A stretch of DNA of 55,278 nt from Verrucomicrobiota bacterium (GCA_030604905.1 JAUVVA010000011.1:1-55278), one strand, 5' to 3'; numbered from the stretch's first letter, positions 25,614 to 33,418 are shown. Notes: a model not told the origin generated them from the letters alone. Numbers and translations are program-made.

Positions 25614-26225
25614 TCAAGCCTGAGCCGCCGCGGGCGCGCGCGTCAGCATCAACTTCTCCACATACTTCCCGAGCAGATCGAACTCCAGGTTCACCGGGTC
25701 GCCGACGCGTTTTTCGCTGAGATTGGTCGCCGCCACGGTGTGCGGGATGAGCCACACCGCGAAGGAGTCGCCCTCCACCTCGGCCACCGTCAGCGAGATG
25801 CCGTCGATCGCGATGCTGCCTTTGTGGATCAGATACTTCCCGCCGCCCGCGGGAGCCTTCACCCTCAGGTAGCGGTCCGCGCCGCGCGGCTCAAACACCT
25901 CCACCACGCCCAGACCGTCCACATGGCCGGTGACAAAGTGCCCGCCCATCTTGCCACCAAAGCGCAGGCTGCGCTCCAGATTGACCGCCGAGCCGGGAGC
26001 GACCGCCGAGATGCTCGTCAAGCGGCACGTCTCCTCGAGCAGGTCAAACTCGAGCCCGCCCTCGTCAAACTTCACCACCGTGAGGCAACAACCGTTGACC
26101 GCGATGCTGTCGCCCAGCGCCACGTCGGCCAAGGCCGCGCGCGCCGAGACGCGCAGCTTCCACGCGTCGCCGCCGCGCTCGAAGCGCTCCACTCTCCCCG
26201 TCTCCTCGATGATGCCGGTAAACAT
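25614..26225 (-). CDS. ribE: Riboflavin synthase
   Basis: A 203-residue riboflavin synthase that joins two 6,7-dimethyl-8-ribityllumazines to riboflavin. Two lumazine-binding barrels are seen. The first is MFTGIIEETGRVERF, with SIAVNGCCLTVV and FDLLEETCRLTSI. The second covers about 97-195, with GHFVTGHVDGLGVV, KGSIAIDGISLTV and LIPHTVAATNLSE. Length is typical. ATG 26225 is the canonical MFTGIIE start. The downstream UDG gene starts 13 bases after the stop. Confidence 0.97.
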   Translation of the reverse strand: MFTGIIEETGRVERFERGGDAWKLRVSARAALADVALGDSIAVNGCCLTVVKFDEGGLEFDLLEETCRLTSISAVAPGSAVNLERSLRFGGKMGGHFVTGHVDGLGVVEVFEPRGADRYLRVKAPAGGGKYLIHKGSIAIDGISLTVAEVEGDSFAVWLIPHTVAATNLSEKRVGDPVNLEFDLLGKYVEKLMLTRAPAAAQA

Positions 26226-26283
26226 GGCCCCGACATGCCGCCGTGTTAGGCGCGCCGGGGCAACTCTCCTTTGCGGCGGCTTG

Positions 26284-26345
26284 GCGTGGCGCAGGCGTGC
26301 AGACGTCCCGACCTGAAACGGGAAACGGACGCCCCTCCGCCGCCA
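26284..26345. repeat. Degenerate inverted hairpin element
   Basis: A left arm beginning GTGGCGCAGGCGTGCAGACG and a right arm ending CGGACGCCCCTCCGCCGCCAC resemble a worn inverted pair of the GTGGCACGGGCG element. It lies between ribE and the downstream secreted-protein gene. Stem pairing is poor, hence low confidence. Confidence 0.35.
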
Positions 26346-26347
26346 CG

Positions 26348-27382
26348 CTACTGCGCCTGCAAGGGGCCCATCCGCTGATTGTGCAGCTCAAGCGCGCGCT
26401 CCGGCCAGGTGGGTTGCTGAAAGATCCGCGCGTCCTCGGAGTTTCGACGCAGCCCCGCGGTGAATTCGAGGAAACGCCTCGTGTTGGGGTGCTGCCCGTC
26501 GTTCAAGAACGGCATCCGCGCCCGCACCCGATCCCAGGAATCGGCCTCGGCCTGCCGCCAGCGCCAGGACTCCATAAACTCGGAGGCCACCATCTCGCGC
26601 CACATCGGATTGTCGCTCAACTCCGCCCCACGCGCCTCCGCGCGCCTCCGCGCGAGGTAGGGCTCGAAGGCCGCGCGCTCGGGGCTGTTCTCGCGCTGCA
26701 ACTCCGGGTAACGTTCAAAAGCCCGGGCCCACGATTCATTCGTGAACTCGCGACGATTCTCCTCGAGGATCTGCTCCAAGTCCGGACGCTCCTCCTGTGG
26801 CACCAGCGCGGCGGCGAGATTGGCCGTCGGCGCCTGCTCCGTCCGATGACTGCGGGGCTGATAGGTGATGCGGCTCCCGTCCTCCCCGACCCAAGTCGTC
26901 ACGGGCATATCCGCGGAGGCTTCCTCGACCCGCGTGTAGACCACGGGCGTGATCGTCGGCCGATTGTCCGAACCATCGTGCGCGGTCGGCGGCGGGATGA
27001 AATTGGGATCCACCGAACGCCCGTCGTTCCCGAACACGGGCCCGAAGCAGTAAAAGACATACTGGATGACCGACTCCGTCTGGCTGACCTCGGGCCGTTC
27101 TTGCGTCTCGCCCTCCCCGGGCGCCGCCTCGGCCCGCGCCCCTCCCGCGGACGGTGCACCCCGCTCGGCCGCGGCCGCGGCGCCACGCGCCTCCAAACCG
27201 GGCGAGGTCACGGTCAACCTTGGCGGCTGAACCGCAAAACCCGGAGCCCCTCCGACGACCTGCAAGGGCGCCTCCTCAAACACATCGAGCCGCAGCGGAA
27301 CCGTCGTGCCGCCACTGTTGGCCAAGGCGAAGGAGGCCAGAAGCGTCGGGGTGAAACAAACAACAAGCGTGGAAGCCTTCAT
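26348..27382 (-). CDS. Secreted protein of unknown function
   Basis: A 344-residue predicted exported protein with signal peptide MKASTLVVCFTPTLLASFALA. Residues about 25-55 are beta-rich (VPLRLDVFEEAPLQVVGG), 65-110 are low-complexity Ala/Gly/Glu, 110-200 include YVFYCFGPVFGNDG and ITYQPRSH, and 220-340 are charged and helical (WARAFERYPELQRE; FMESWRWRQAEADSW). I do not recognise the family. ATG 27382 is one of the few starts in the window with a strong Shine-Dalgarno sequence (GGAGGAAAT). The upstream 168-base gap contains GC-rich hairpins but no clear promoter. Confidence 0.65.
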   Translation of the reverse strand: MKASTLVVCFTPTLLASFALANSGGTTVPLRLDVFEEAPLQVVGGAPGFAVQPPRLTVTSPGLEARGAAAAAERGAPSAGGARAEAAPGEGETQERPEVSQTESVIQYVFYCFGPVFGNDGRSVDPNFIPPPTAHDGSDNRPTITPVVYTRVEEASADMPVTTWVGEDGSRITYQPRSHRTEQAPTANLAAALVPQEERPDLEQILEENRREFTNESWARAFERYPELQRENSPERAAFEPYLARRRAEARGAELSDNPMWREMVASEFMESWRWRQAEADSWDRVRARMPFLNDGQHPNTRRFLEFTAGLRRNSEDARIFQQPTWPERALELHNQRMGPLQAQ

Positions 27383-27550
27383 GGGGATTTCCTCCGGGGT
27401 TGGGGGTTCCCATAAGGGGATTCGCGCGGCCGAAACGCGCAAGGGGTGGACGGCGCGAAAACGCCCCGGGATCGGCATCGGGGAATTCACCCACTGCGAC
27501 GGCTTCCCCGGGGGAAGATGCGCCGCCACGGTGCGCACGCGAGGACTTGC

Positions 27551-27826
27551 TCAGGGCCCTCGCCCAGCCGGCGCCGCTGCGGACGGCGGCGGAGGCAAGA
27601 CCACCGCCGACGCATCATACCACTCGGCATAGAACCCGCGTCCCGCCGACGCCGGGCCTCCGCCCACGCCGGCGCTCGCGCCCGACGCCGCGCCCGGCGA
27701 AGCCCCGCCGCTCGCGCAGCCCGAGACGCCCGCGCCTAACAGACCCGCGCACATCGCGATCGCCACGCGGCGCGCGCGCCGCGCGGAGTTTCTCCCTGCC
27801 GTTGGTCGCTTCTTCGTCGATTTCAT
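27551..27826 (-). CDS. Small predicted lipoprotein
   Basis: A 91-residue protein with a basic N-terminus (KSTKKRPTAGRNSARRARR), a hydrophobic segment and a lipobox-like VSGC (C37). The mature part is Ala/Gly/Ser-rich, with an unusual GRGFYAEWYDASAVVLPPPP block. The start codon overlaps the stop of the upstream VOC gene by 4 bases (ATGA), which supports it as a real, coupled gene despite its low complexity. Function unknown. Confidence 0.55.
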   Translation of the reverse strand: MKSTKKRPTAGRNSARRARRVAIAMCAGLLGAGVSGCASGGASPGAASGASAGVGGGPASAGRGFYAEWYDASAVVLPPPPSAAAPAGRGP

Positions 27827-28707
27827 CGGATCACCTCCACCTCAAAAGTCTCGGCGGCCACCGCTCCACTCCGCACCGGAGCCCCGAGCGGCAAACTCTC
27901 GTAAAGCCCGAAAACCGCCCCCACCGGATCGGCGATGATCGCCACCCGTCCGCCGATCAGATCGATCGTCGGCTCGCGCAACACCCGCCCGCCCGCCCGA
28001 CGCGCCGCCCGCGTCACCGCGTCGATGTCGGCGACCCCGATCAGGACCATCCAACCCGCCCCGCCCGACACCCCCGTCGGCTGCACCCCCGCGAGGTCAC
28101 GTCCCTGCGCCCGCAACACAAAATCGAAGGCAAACATCGGCGTGCGCGTCTCGTCCCGCACCTCCAGCCCGAGCAGTTCGTGATAAAACCTTGCCGCCAT
28201 CGCCGGCTCCCGCGCCAGCAACACCGGCCAAAAACCTCGCGCCGGCTCCACCCCGCCCTCTCTTCGGGAAACCAGACCAAAGACCGCCCCCTCCGCATCG
28301 GCCCACAAACGCGCGCCGCTCGCCGGTCCCGCGCCCCCGTGCGAGGCCTCGACCAAGCCGCCGCCCGGGCGCCCCGCCGCCTCGCGGCCGAGCTCCGCCG
28401 CCCCCTCGTGCGCGAAAAACGGCAGCCAGCGCCCGCGCAGCCCCTCCATCCGCTCCCCCGCCCGATAAGTCACCGCCGCCACCGGTCGGCCGTTGCGCGA
28501 CAACACCACCGCGTCGCGCGCGCCCGGCCCCGTGCGCTCGCTGCTCCACCCGAGCGTCCGCTCGTAGAAGGGCGCCATCTCCGCCGGGATTCCGTTGGTC
28601 AAGAGCTCCACCCAGACCAGCTCCGCAGCCCGCGCCGAGGGTCCGATCAACCCGAACCAAAACCCCGCGACCAAGCCCAGCCATCTGTGCGCACCCCGAT
28701 AAATCAT
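27823..28707 (-). CDS. Secreted two-domain VOC (glyoxalase-like) protein
   Basis: A 294-residue protein with a signal peptide (MIYRGAHRWLGLVAGFWFGL...SARA). Two VOC folds follow. The first (about 35-150) opens with LVWVELLTNGIPAEMAPFYE and TLGWSSERTG. The second (about 165-285) has WPVLLAREPAMAARFYHELLG, WMVLIGVADIDAVTRAARRAGG and VAIIADPVGAVFGLYE. VOC proteins include glyoxalase I, dioxygenases and bleomycin-resistance proteins. Export is unusual for the fold and no substrate can be named. ATG 28707 is chosen to give the signal peptide. It overlaps the downstream small lipoprotein by 4 bases. Confidence 0.75.
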   Translation of the reverse strand: MIYRGAHRWLGLVAGFWFGLIGPSARAAELVWVELLTNGIPAEMAPFYERTLGWSSERTGPGARDAVVLSRNGRPVAAVTYRAGERMEGLRGRWLPFFAHEGAAELGREAAGRPGGGLVEASHGGAGPASGARLWADAEGAVFGLVSRREGGVEPARGFWPVLLAREPAMAARFYHELLGLEVRDETRTPMFAFDFVLRAQGRDLAGVQPTGVSGGAGWMVLIGVADIDAVTRAARRAGGRVLREPTIDLIGGRVAIIADPVGAVFGLYESLPLGAPVRSGAVAAETFEVEVIR

Positions 28708-28777
28708 GCCCCATGCACACCAGATCACGCGCCCGCTGCAAACCTCAACCCACGCGGCACGCGTCGCGCCGGTCCGC

Positions 28778-29638
28778 TCACCGGAAGCGCGCCAATCTCG
28801 CCGCCACATCCGCCCGCAGGCGCTCGATGTGCCCGAGCACGAAATCCTCCACGTCGCGCGTCGGCTCCGCGACCAAGGGCGTGAGATCCATCGCCCAGGT
28901 GATGCCGCGCAGGCGGTCCGTCGCGTGCGAGGTGTGGAAGGTCGCATGCGCCAGACGCCGCCCCAGAGCCGCGAGGTCGTAGCGCTTGCCGCCCGCCACT
29001 TGGGAATCGAAGACCTTGAGCAACTCGCCCGCCAGCTCCGGACGCCGTCCGCTGTCCAGCGCCACCTTGTCCGCGTCGACCAGCCAATCGAGGTCGCGCC
29101 ACACCTCCGCGCCGAGCACGCGCCGGGGCCTTTTTTCCGCCGGCAGGGCGCGCAGCGCCTCCAGGCAACGCAGAAACACCGCCACGTGCGTGTCGTGTTT
29201 GTCCGCCGGCTGGTGCAGATACACGAGCTCCGGCGAACAGGCGCCGAAGATCGCCGCGAGATCCGCCGCCACCCCCGGGTGCCCGGACCGCTTCACGTCC
29301 GCGCTCGGATGCGCGAGCTGGATCTGGATCGCGTAGCCGCCGAGGCGCGCCGCCGCGCGCTGCTCCTCGCGTCGCAGGGCGCGCATCCGCTCGTCACTAA
29401 AATCTGAATACGCGCCGGTCCGCGGCGAGCCCGCCCCGTCCGTGACCACCACCCCGCCAAAAGCGCGCCGCGCCGGCTCGTCCAGGCAGTCGCAGATCCC
29501 GTCGTAGGCGAGGATCTCGATGTCGTCCTGGTGCGCCGCCACGCACAGGTGCGTCACGCGCGCGAGGGCCTCGGCCGCGTCTCCGCCCGAGGGCACATAC
29601 ACATCCGCTTCGGCGCGGGAAAAAGTCGGCGCGGCCAT
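28778..29638 (-). CDS. PIG-L family deacetylase
   Basis: A 286-residue LmbE/PIG-L-type zinc deacetylase. The metal motif reads CVAAHQDDIEILAY, where most relatives have AHPDDE. DKHDTHVAVFLRCLEAL supplies the distal zinc His. VVVTDGAGSPRTG and YLHQPADKHDTH match a subgroup acting on N-acetylglucosamine-type substrates. Cytosolic, as no signal peptide is seen. It ends 10 bases after the start of the upstream sugar nucleotidyltransferase unit's stop, so both may serve one sugar-conjugate pathway; this is inferred from adjacency. A weak AGGA lies upstream of ATG 29638. Confidence 0.85.
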   Translation of the reverse strand: MAAPTFSRAEADVYVPSGGDAAEALARVTHLCVAAHQDDIEILAYDGICDCLDEPARRAFGGVVVTDGAGSPRTGAYSDFSDERMRALRREEQRAAARLGGYAIQIQLAHPSADVKRSGHPGVAADLAAIFGACSPELVYLHQPADKHDTHVAVFLRCLEALRALPAEKRPRRVLGAEVWRDLDWLVDADKVALDSGRRPELAGELLKVFDSQVAGGKRYDLAALGRRLAHATFHTSHATDRLRGITWAMDLTPLVAEPTRDVEDFVLGHIERLRADVAARLARFR

Positions 29639-29648
29639 GGGAACGTCC

Positions 29649-30545
29649 TCAGAGCGGCGAGGGATAGACTCCGCGCGCGACCAGCTCGGCCAGGGCCGCC
29701 TGCACCCGCGCCTTGTCCTCGCGGTAGGTCACGCCGAACCAGTGATCGCCGGTCGGCAGCACCCGCACCCGCGCCGCGCCCGCCTTGACCAACGCATCCA
29801 CCGCCGCCGGCAGGTAGAACTCCGCCTTGGGCTCCGCGCCGCGCGCCGCCACGAAGGCCCGCCACGCCGCGTCGAGCTGCGCCAGAAACACGCGCCCGCC
29901 AAAGCCCCAGCAGTTCATCGACACCGGCGTCGCCGGATCGTAGCGCCGCCCCGGCCCCACCTCGCTCGCGAGGATGCCGGTGTGCTCCTGGATGTCGGTG
30001 AGAAACGCGTCCGGCCCCACCGTGCACACCCCGCGCGACACCGCACCGTTCTCCGAGAGCGTGTTGCCCAGCGGAAAGCCGACCATCGCGTAGGTCGGCG
30101 GCACCCCGCCGCCTTGCCCGGCACCCTCCTCGCCGCGCAGGAACTCCGCCAGCGCGCGCAAGGACCCCGCGCCGTAGAAATCATCCGCGTTGACCACCGC
30201 GAACGGCCCGTCGATCGCCTCCCTCGCGCACCACACGGCATGCCCGGTGCCCCAAGGCTTTTCGCGCCCCGCCGGCACCGCAAATCCCTCCGGCAGCATG
30301 TCCAGTTGTTGGAACGCGTAGTCCACCTCGAGCTTGCCCGCGAAGCGCGCGCCAACCGAGGACCGGAAGGCCTCCTCGAAGTCCCGCCGGATGACGAACA
30401 AGACCCGCCCGAAGCCCGCGCGAACCGCGTCGTGAACCGTGTAGTCGAGCACCGTCTCGCCCGCCGGCCCCATGGGGTCGATCTGCTTGAGGCCGCCGTA
30501 GCGGGAGCCCATGCCGGCGGCGAGGACGACGAGTGTGAGAGTCAT
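29649..30545 (-). CDS. Sugar nucleotidyltransferase (NTP_transferase family)
   Basis: A 298-residue nucleotidyltransferase that activates a sugar 1-phosphate with an NTP. The N-terminal signature LVVLAAGMGSRYGGLKQIDP is complete, with the substrate-binding PAGETVLDYTVHDA, PWGTGHAVWCAREAIDGPF and AVVNADDFYG (metal-binding Asp) blocks. Its target sugar is unknown. It lacks the C-terminal left-handed helix of longer pyrophosphorylases. ATG 30545 starts at the signature; upstream in-frame codons are low complexity. The PIG-L gene follows after 10 bases, so the two are probably co-transcribed. Confidence 0.87.
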   Translation of the reverse strand: MTLTLVVLAAGMGSRYGGLKQIDPMGPAGETVLDYTVHDAVRAGFGRVLFVIRRDFEEAFRSSVGARFAGKLEVDYAFQQLDMLPEGFAVPAGREKPWGTGHAVWCAREAIDGPFAVVNADDFYGAGSLRALAEFLRGEEGAGQGGGVPPTYAMVGFPLGNTLSENGAVSRGVCTVGPDAFLTDIQEHTGILASEVGPGRRYDPATPVSMNCWGFGGRVFLAQLDAAWRAFVAARGAEPKAEFYLPAAVDALVKAGAARVRVLPTGDHWFGVTYREDKARVQAALAELVARGVYPSPL

Positions 30546-30682
30546 GCGCGCGGCACGCTGAGCCTCCGCCCGCTCGCTGGCAATGCTCGCGCACGGGGCC
30601 CCAGGCGCCACCGGCGGGCCGCCCGGGCGCCCGCCGCCTGCGTCTCTTTCCTGCCTGCTTTTTCCTAGGGGAGCCGGGGGTC

Positions 30683-30711
30683 TTGACGATGCCGCATCGG
30701 AGAAAATCCTA
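30683..30711 (+). promoter_or_regulatory. Possible promoter giving a leaderless transcript
   Basis: TTGACG (30683-30688) is followed after 17 bases by ATCCTA (30706-30711), only five bases before ATG 30717. If used, transcription would start at or next to the AUG. The -35 is good and the -10 is poor. Confidence 0.3.
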
Positions 30712-30716
30712 GGTGC

Positions 30717-31865
30717 ATGGCAGGTGCGATACCGAGCGTCCTATCCCCCAAACCCTCGTCCGCGGGCCTCGGTCCCCGCGCCCTGCTCGGCCTCGCGCTC
30801 GCGTTTCTCACTCTCGGCGCCGCCCCTGCTGCGCTCCGCGCGCTCACGCTCGAATCGAGCCTCTCCGCCGCTCCGGGTCTCAACGCCCTCGCCCTCCAGC
30901 GACTCCACGAGGCCGGGCTCGATGCGCCCCCACTTCCCTCCGCCTCGCGCGGCCTGTCCTTACCCCCGGCCGTCGACAACAGCGCCCTGCCCGCCTTCCC
31001 GCCCCTCTTCGACCAAGGCGAGCTCGAGTCCTGCACCGCGGTGGTCAGCACCTACTATCAACTTACCCACGCCACCGGTTTGCTCCGCGGCTGGGATCAA
31101 TCGCGGCTCTCCGACGCCAACCGCTTCTCCCCCTCCTGGACCTTCAACCTCACCAACGGCGGCGCAAACCTCGGCGTCAGCCTCTCCCGCGCCTACCTCG
31201 CCCTCGCCGAGCACGGCGCGGTCACGCTCGATCACCTGCCCTACCGCCTGCCGGGTTCCTCCAAACTCGATCCTTTGCGAAACCCCGAGGATCCCGCGCT
31301 GCGCGAAAAGGCCTTGGTCAACCGCATCGCGCGCTTCGGCGTCGTGGAATCGAGCAACGCCGAACTGTATCTCGCCGAGCTCAAGCGCCTGCTCCTCAAG
31401 GGCCACCTGCTCACCGGCTCGACCGCCATCGAGGCGTGGAACCGCAGCACCATCGCCACCCCGCCCGGCGAGACCGCCGCCCGCCACGCCGGCGAAAGCA
31501 TCTGCACCCGGATCGATCCCTCCGCGCCCTACACCCACGCCATCACCATCGTCGGCTACGACGACGAGATCTGGGTCGACCTCAACGGCGACGGCATCGC
31601 CAGCCCCGACGAGCGCGGCGCCTTCAAGATCGTGAACTCCGGGGGCACGCGCGATTGGAACGCGGGCTTTCGCTGGCTCCACTACTCCGCCGTCGCTCGT
31701 CCGGGCGTCGACAAGGGCGCGCGCCGGGGAGCCTTCTGGGGCGACCGCGTCTACTGGCTCCTTCCCGCCGCGTCGCCCGAGCACGAGCTCGGCCCCGACG
31801 CCCCGGCCTACGTCGGCACGCCGCTGCTCGAGGAGAGCTCCGCCGGCGCCCCCGAGCTCCCCTGA
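30717..31865 (+). CDS. Secreted papain-like (C1) cysteine peptidase homologue
   Basis: A 382-residue exported protein with a signal segment at about 20-42 (ALLGLALAFLTLGAAPAALRA). The papain triad can be read as C106 in FDQGELESCTAVVS (family: DQGxCGSCW), H274 in YTHAITIVGYDDE and N307 in AFKIVNSGG (family: NSWG). The active-site tryptophan after Cys is replaced by Thr and the oxyanion-loop cysteine is missing, so activity is uncertain. A DLNGDGIASPDERG loop inserted before the Asn strand looks like a calcium-binding EF-type loop. The protein ends soon after the C1 domain. The hairpin cluster at 31890-32005 follows its stop. Confidence 0.8.
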   Translation: MAGAIPSVLSPKPSSAGLGPRALLGLALAFLTLGAAPAALRALTLESSLSAAPGLNALALQRLHEAGLDAPPLPSASRGLSLPPAVDNSALPAFPPLFDQGELESCTAVVSTYYQLTHATGLLRGWDQSRLSDANRFSPSWTFNLTNGGANLGVSLSRAYLALAEHGAVTLDHLPYRLPGSSKLDPLRNPEDPALREKALVNRIARFGVVESSNAELYLAELKRLLLKGHLLTGSTAIEAWNRSTIATPPGETAARHAGESICTRIDPSAPYTHAITIVGYDDEIWVDLNGDGIASPDERGAFKIVNSGGTRDWNAGFRWLHYSAVARPGVDKGARRGAFWGDRVYWLLPAASPEHELGPDAPAYVGTPLLEESSAGAPELP

Positions 31866-31889
31866 TTCCGGAGCATTCGGGCATGCCGA

Positions 31890-32005
31890 GGTCCGGGGAG
31901 CGCACCCGTCTCGGGTGCTGCGCCGGGCGTCCCGCCCGGCGTCTCCCTGCGGGGTTTCGGCGAGACGCCGAAACCAGCCCGCGAGACGCGGGCGCTCCCC
32001 GGACC
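31890..32005. repeat. Composite inverted repeat with four nested hairpins
   Basis: A perfect 14-base inverted repeat (31890-31903 with 31992-32005) encloses four hairpins. They are 7 bp around TCT (31902-31918), 8-9 bp around TCC (31921-31941), 10 bp around AGA (31953-31975) and 6 bp around AGA (31978-31992). The first two are in forward orientation and the last two in reverse, so the whole element is symmetrical. It lies between the convergent papain-like and Cys-rich genes. Confidence 0.85.
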
Positions 32006-32060
32006 GCGCTCGGGCCGACACTGGCCGCTCACGACGCCGGCCCGGCTGCGGGCCTTCGGC

Positions 32061-32450
32061 TCAGCAGGAAGAGTCGCAGGCCGACTCGCAGGCGCCGGCC
32101 TTTTCAGCCTTGGCGCCCTTCTTCTTGCCTTTAGCAGCCTTGCCCGCCTCACCGCAGGCCGCCGCGTCGCCGCAGCCGCTCGCCTCGCCGCAAGCGCCGC
32201 CGCTCGCCTTGGCCTTCTTGCCCGCCTCGGCCGCGCGGCCCTTGGCCTTGGCCCCGGTGCAGCAGCAATCCGCGTCGACACCGCACACCTTGCCATCCGG
32301 GCGCACCTCGCATCCGCAACAGGCCGCCGCGGCGGGCTTGGCCGGCTTGGTGGACTTCACTTTGCCACCGGCACCACCTCCGGCAAAGGCAACGGAGCTG
32401 GCAAACACGACGGCAAAAACCAGGGTGACGACGGAACGGAGGGTTTTCAT
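32061..32450 (-). CDS. Small secreted cysteine-rich protein
   Basis: A 129-residue protein with a clear signal peptide (VVTLVFAVVFASSVAFA). The mature part, about 106 residues, holds 13 cysteines in clusters: ACCGCEV, VCGVDADCCC, GGACGEASGCGDAAACGEAG and CESACDSSC at the very C-terminus. Between them are Lys/Ala/Gly-rich stretches such as KAAKGKKKGAKAEKAG. A role in binding metal or forming a disulfide-rich surface protein is possible; I do not recognise a family. It sits downstream of the DUF4412 gene, separated by an intrinsic terminator just 21 bases before this start. A weak promoter-like pair (TTGCGC 32525-32530, TACAGG 32502-32507, spacing 17) overlaps that hairpin. Confidence 0.7.
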   Translation of the reverse strand: MKTLRSVVTLVFAVVFASSVAFAGGGAGGKVKSTKPAKPAAAACCGCEVRPDGKVCGVDADCCCTGAKAKGRAAEAGKKAKASGGACGEASGCGDAAACGEAGKAAKGKKKGAKAEKAGACESACDSSC

Positions 32451-32470
32451 GGGAGGGCTGGATGTGGTTG

Positions 32471-32503
32471 AAGAAAAAAGGCCGGACCTAGTGTGGTCCG
32501 ACC
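32471..32503 (-). terminator. Rho-independent terminator between DUF4412 and Cys-rich genes
   Basis: On the minus strand a 9-base-pair stem with one G-U pair (32503-32495 with 32488-32480) and a 6-base loop is followed by six U residues and CUU. The U-run ends 21 bases before the Cys-rich start. Confidence 0.82.
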
Positions 32504-32542
32504 TGTATGCTACGCGCCTCTTGGGCGCAACCCTCGGGAAAA

Positions 32543-33418
32543 TCACCGTCCCGCGGCGGCGGCTTGCGGCGGACCGAACGCGAAGGGCCGCTCCGCGAAC
32601 CCCTCCGGCACCACAAACAAGCTGTCGGGCACCGGGCCTTGGTTTACCTCGGTGGCCTGCATCGTGATGCGCATCTGCGGCATCGTCATCTCCATCTTCA
32701 GGGGCACGCCGTCGACCTGCTTGAGGTAGCCCGCGTCCTGCCCACCGAAGCGCGCCTTGGCCAGCGCCTTGGAGTCGAGACCGGGGATCTCGGTCGTCGC
32801 CCACAAGACCCCGCGCACGGTCACGTCGTCTTGGCGGATCTCCACATGAAATTCGCGGCAGGTGTAGCCGAGGATCTTGGTCGTGCCCGACCCCTTGGTC
32901 ACCTTGGCGTCCACCTGGGCCGCCTGGGCCTCGGCGTCCTCGATCGGGATCCGGGAAAAGGTCCGTGCCTGGCGGTCGATCCAGAAGGCGGCGGCGGGCT
33001 CGGGGATCGAGATCACCTCCATCGGCATCGGTCCGCCCTCGGTGCTCATGTGGCTCTTGCCGGCCTTGGTGCGCACGGTGACGGAGCGCGGCATCATCGC
33101 GCTGATCATATCCTCGCCGCCCCGGCCGGCCACGGCGTCCTCCGCCAGCTTGATCTGCATCTCCAAGGCGGCGCGCATCTGCGGATTCTGCTCCATCGCC
33201 GCCTGCATCTGCGGACTCTCCATCATCGCGTTCATCTGCGCGAGCTTCGCGGGATCGGCCATCTGTTTGCGGGCCTCCTCCATCTGCGCCTTCATCTCCG
33301 GGTCGGTGATCTCCGCGCCGAGAGACCACTTGAGGGTGCCCTCGAATTCCGCGGCCAGCGCGGTGAAGGCCAGGAAGCCGCTCAGAGCGAGCGAGCCAAG
33401 GAATCGAATAAGTTTCAT
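32543..33418 (-). CDS. Secreted DUF4412 domain protein
   Basis: A 291-residue exported protein with signal peptide (FLGSLALSGFLAFTALA). The mature start AEFEGTLKWSLGAEITD and the later KILGYTCREFHVE, with TTEIPGLDSKAL, match DUF4412, a beta-rich fold related to outer-membrane lipoprotein-carrier-like proteins. A Met/Gln-rich insertion at about 42-90 (EARKQMADPAKLAQMNAMME, then MQAAMEQNPQMRAA) is helical and resembles a heat-shock-binding STI1-like Met-rich segment. Function unknown. It is framed by intrinsic terminators on both sides, so it is probably a single-gene unit. Confidence 0.78.
   Translation of the reverse strand: MKLIRFLGSLALSGFLAFTALAAEFEGTLKWSLGAEITDPEMKAQMEEARKQMADPAKLAQMNAMMESPQMQAAMEQNPQMRAALEMQIKLAEDAVAGRGGEDMISAMMPRSVTVRTKAGKSHMSTEGGPMPMEVISIPEPAAAFWIDRQARTFSRIPIEDAEAQAAQVDAKVTKGSGTTKILGYTCREFHVEIRQDDVTVRGVLWATTEIPGLDSKALAKARFGGQDAGYLKQVDGVPLKMEMTMPQMRITMQATEVNQGPVPDSLFVVPEGFAERPFAFGPPQAAAAGR

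Noticed and set aside
27400..28884. A 494-codon plus-strand frame over the VOC and lipoprotein genes
   Set aside because: Arg/Pro/His-rich product typical of the wrong frame in high-GC DNA; the minus-strand genes have signal peptides, domains and a coupled overlap.
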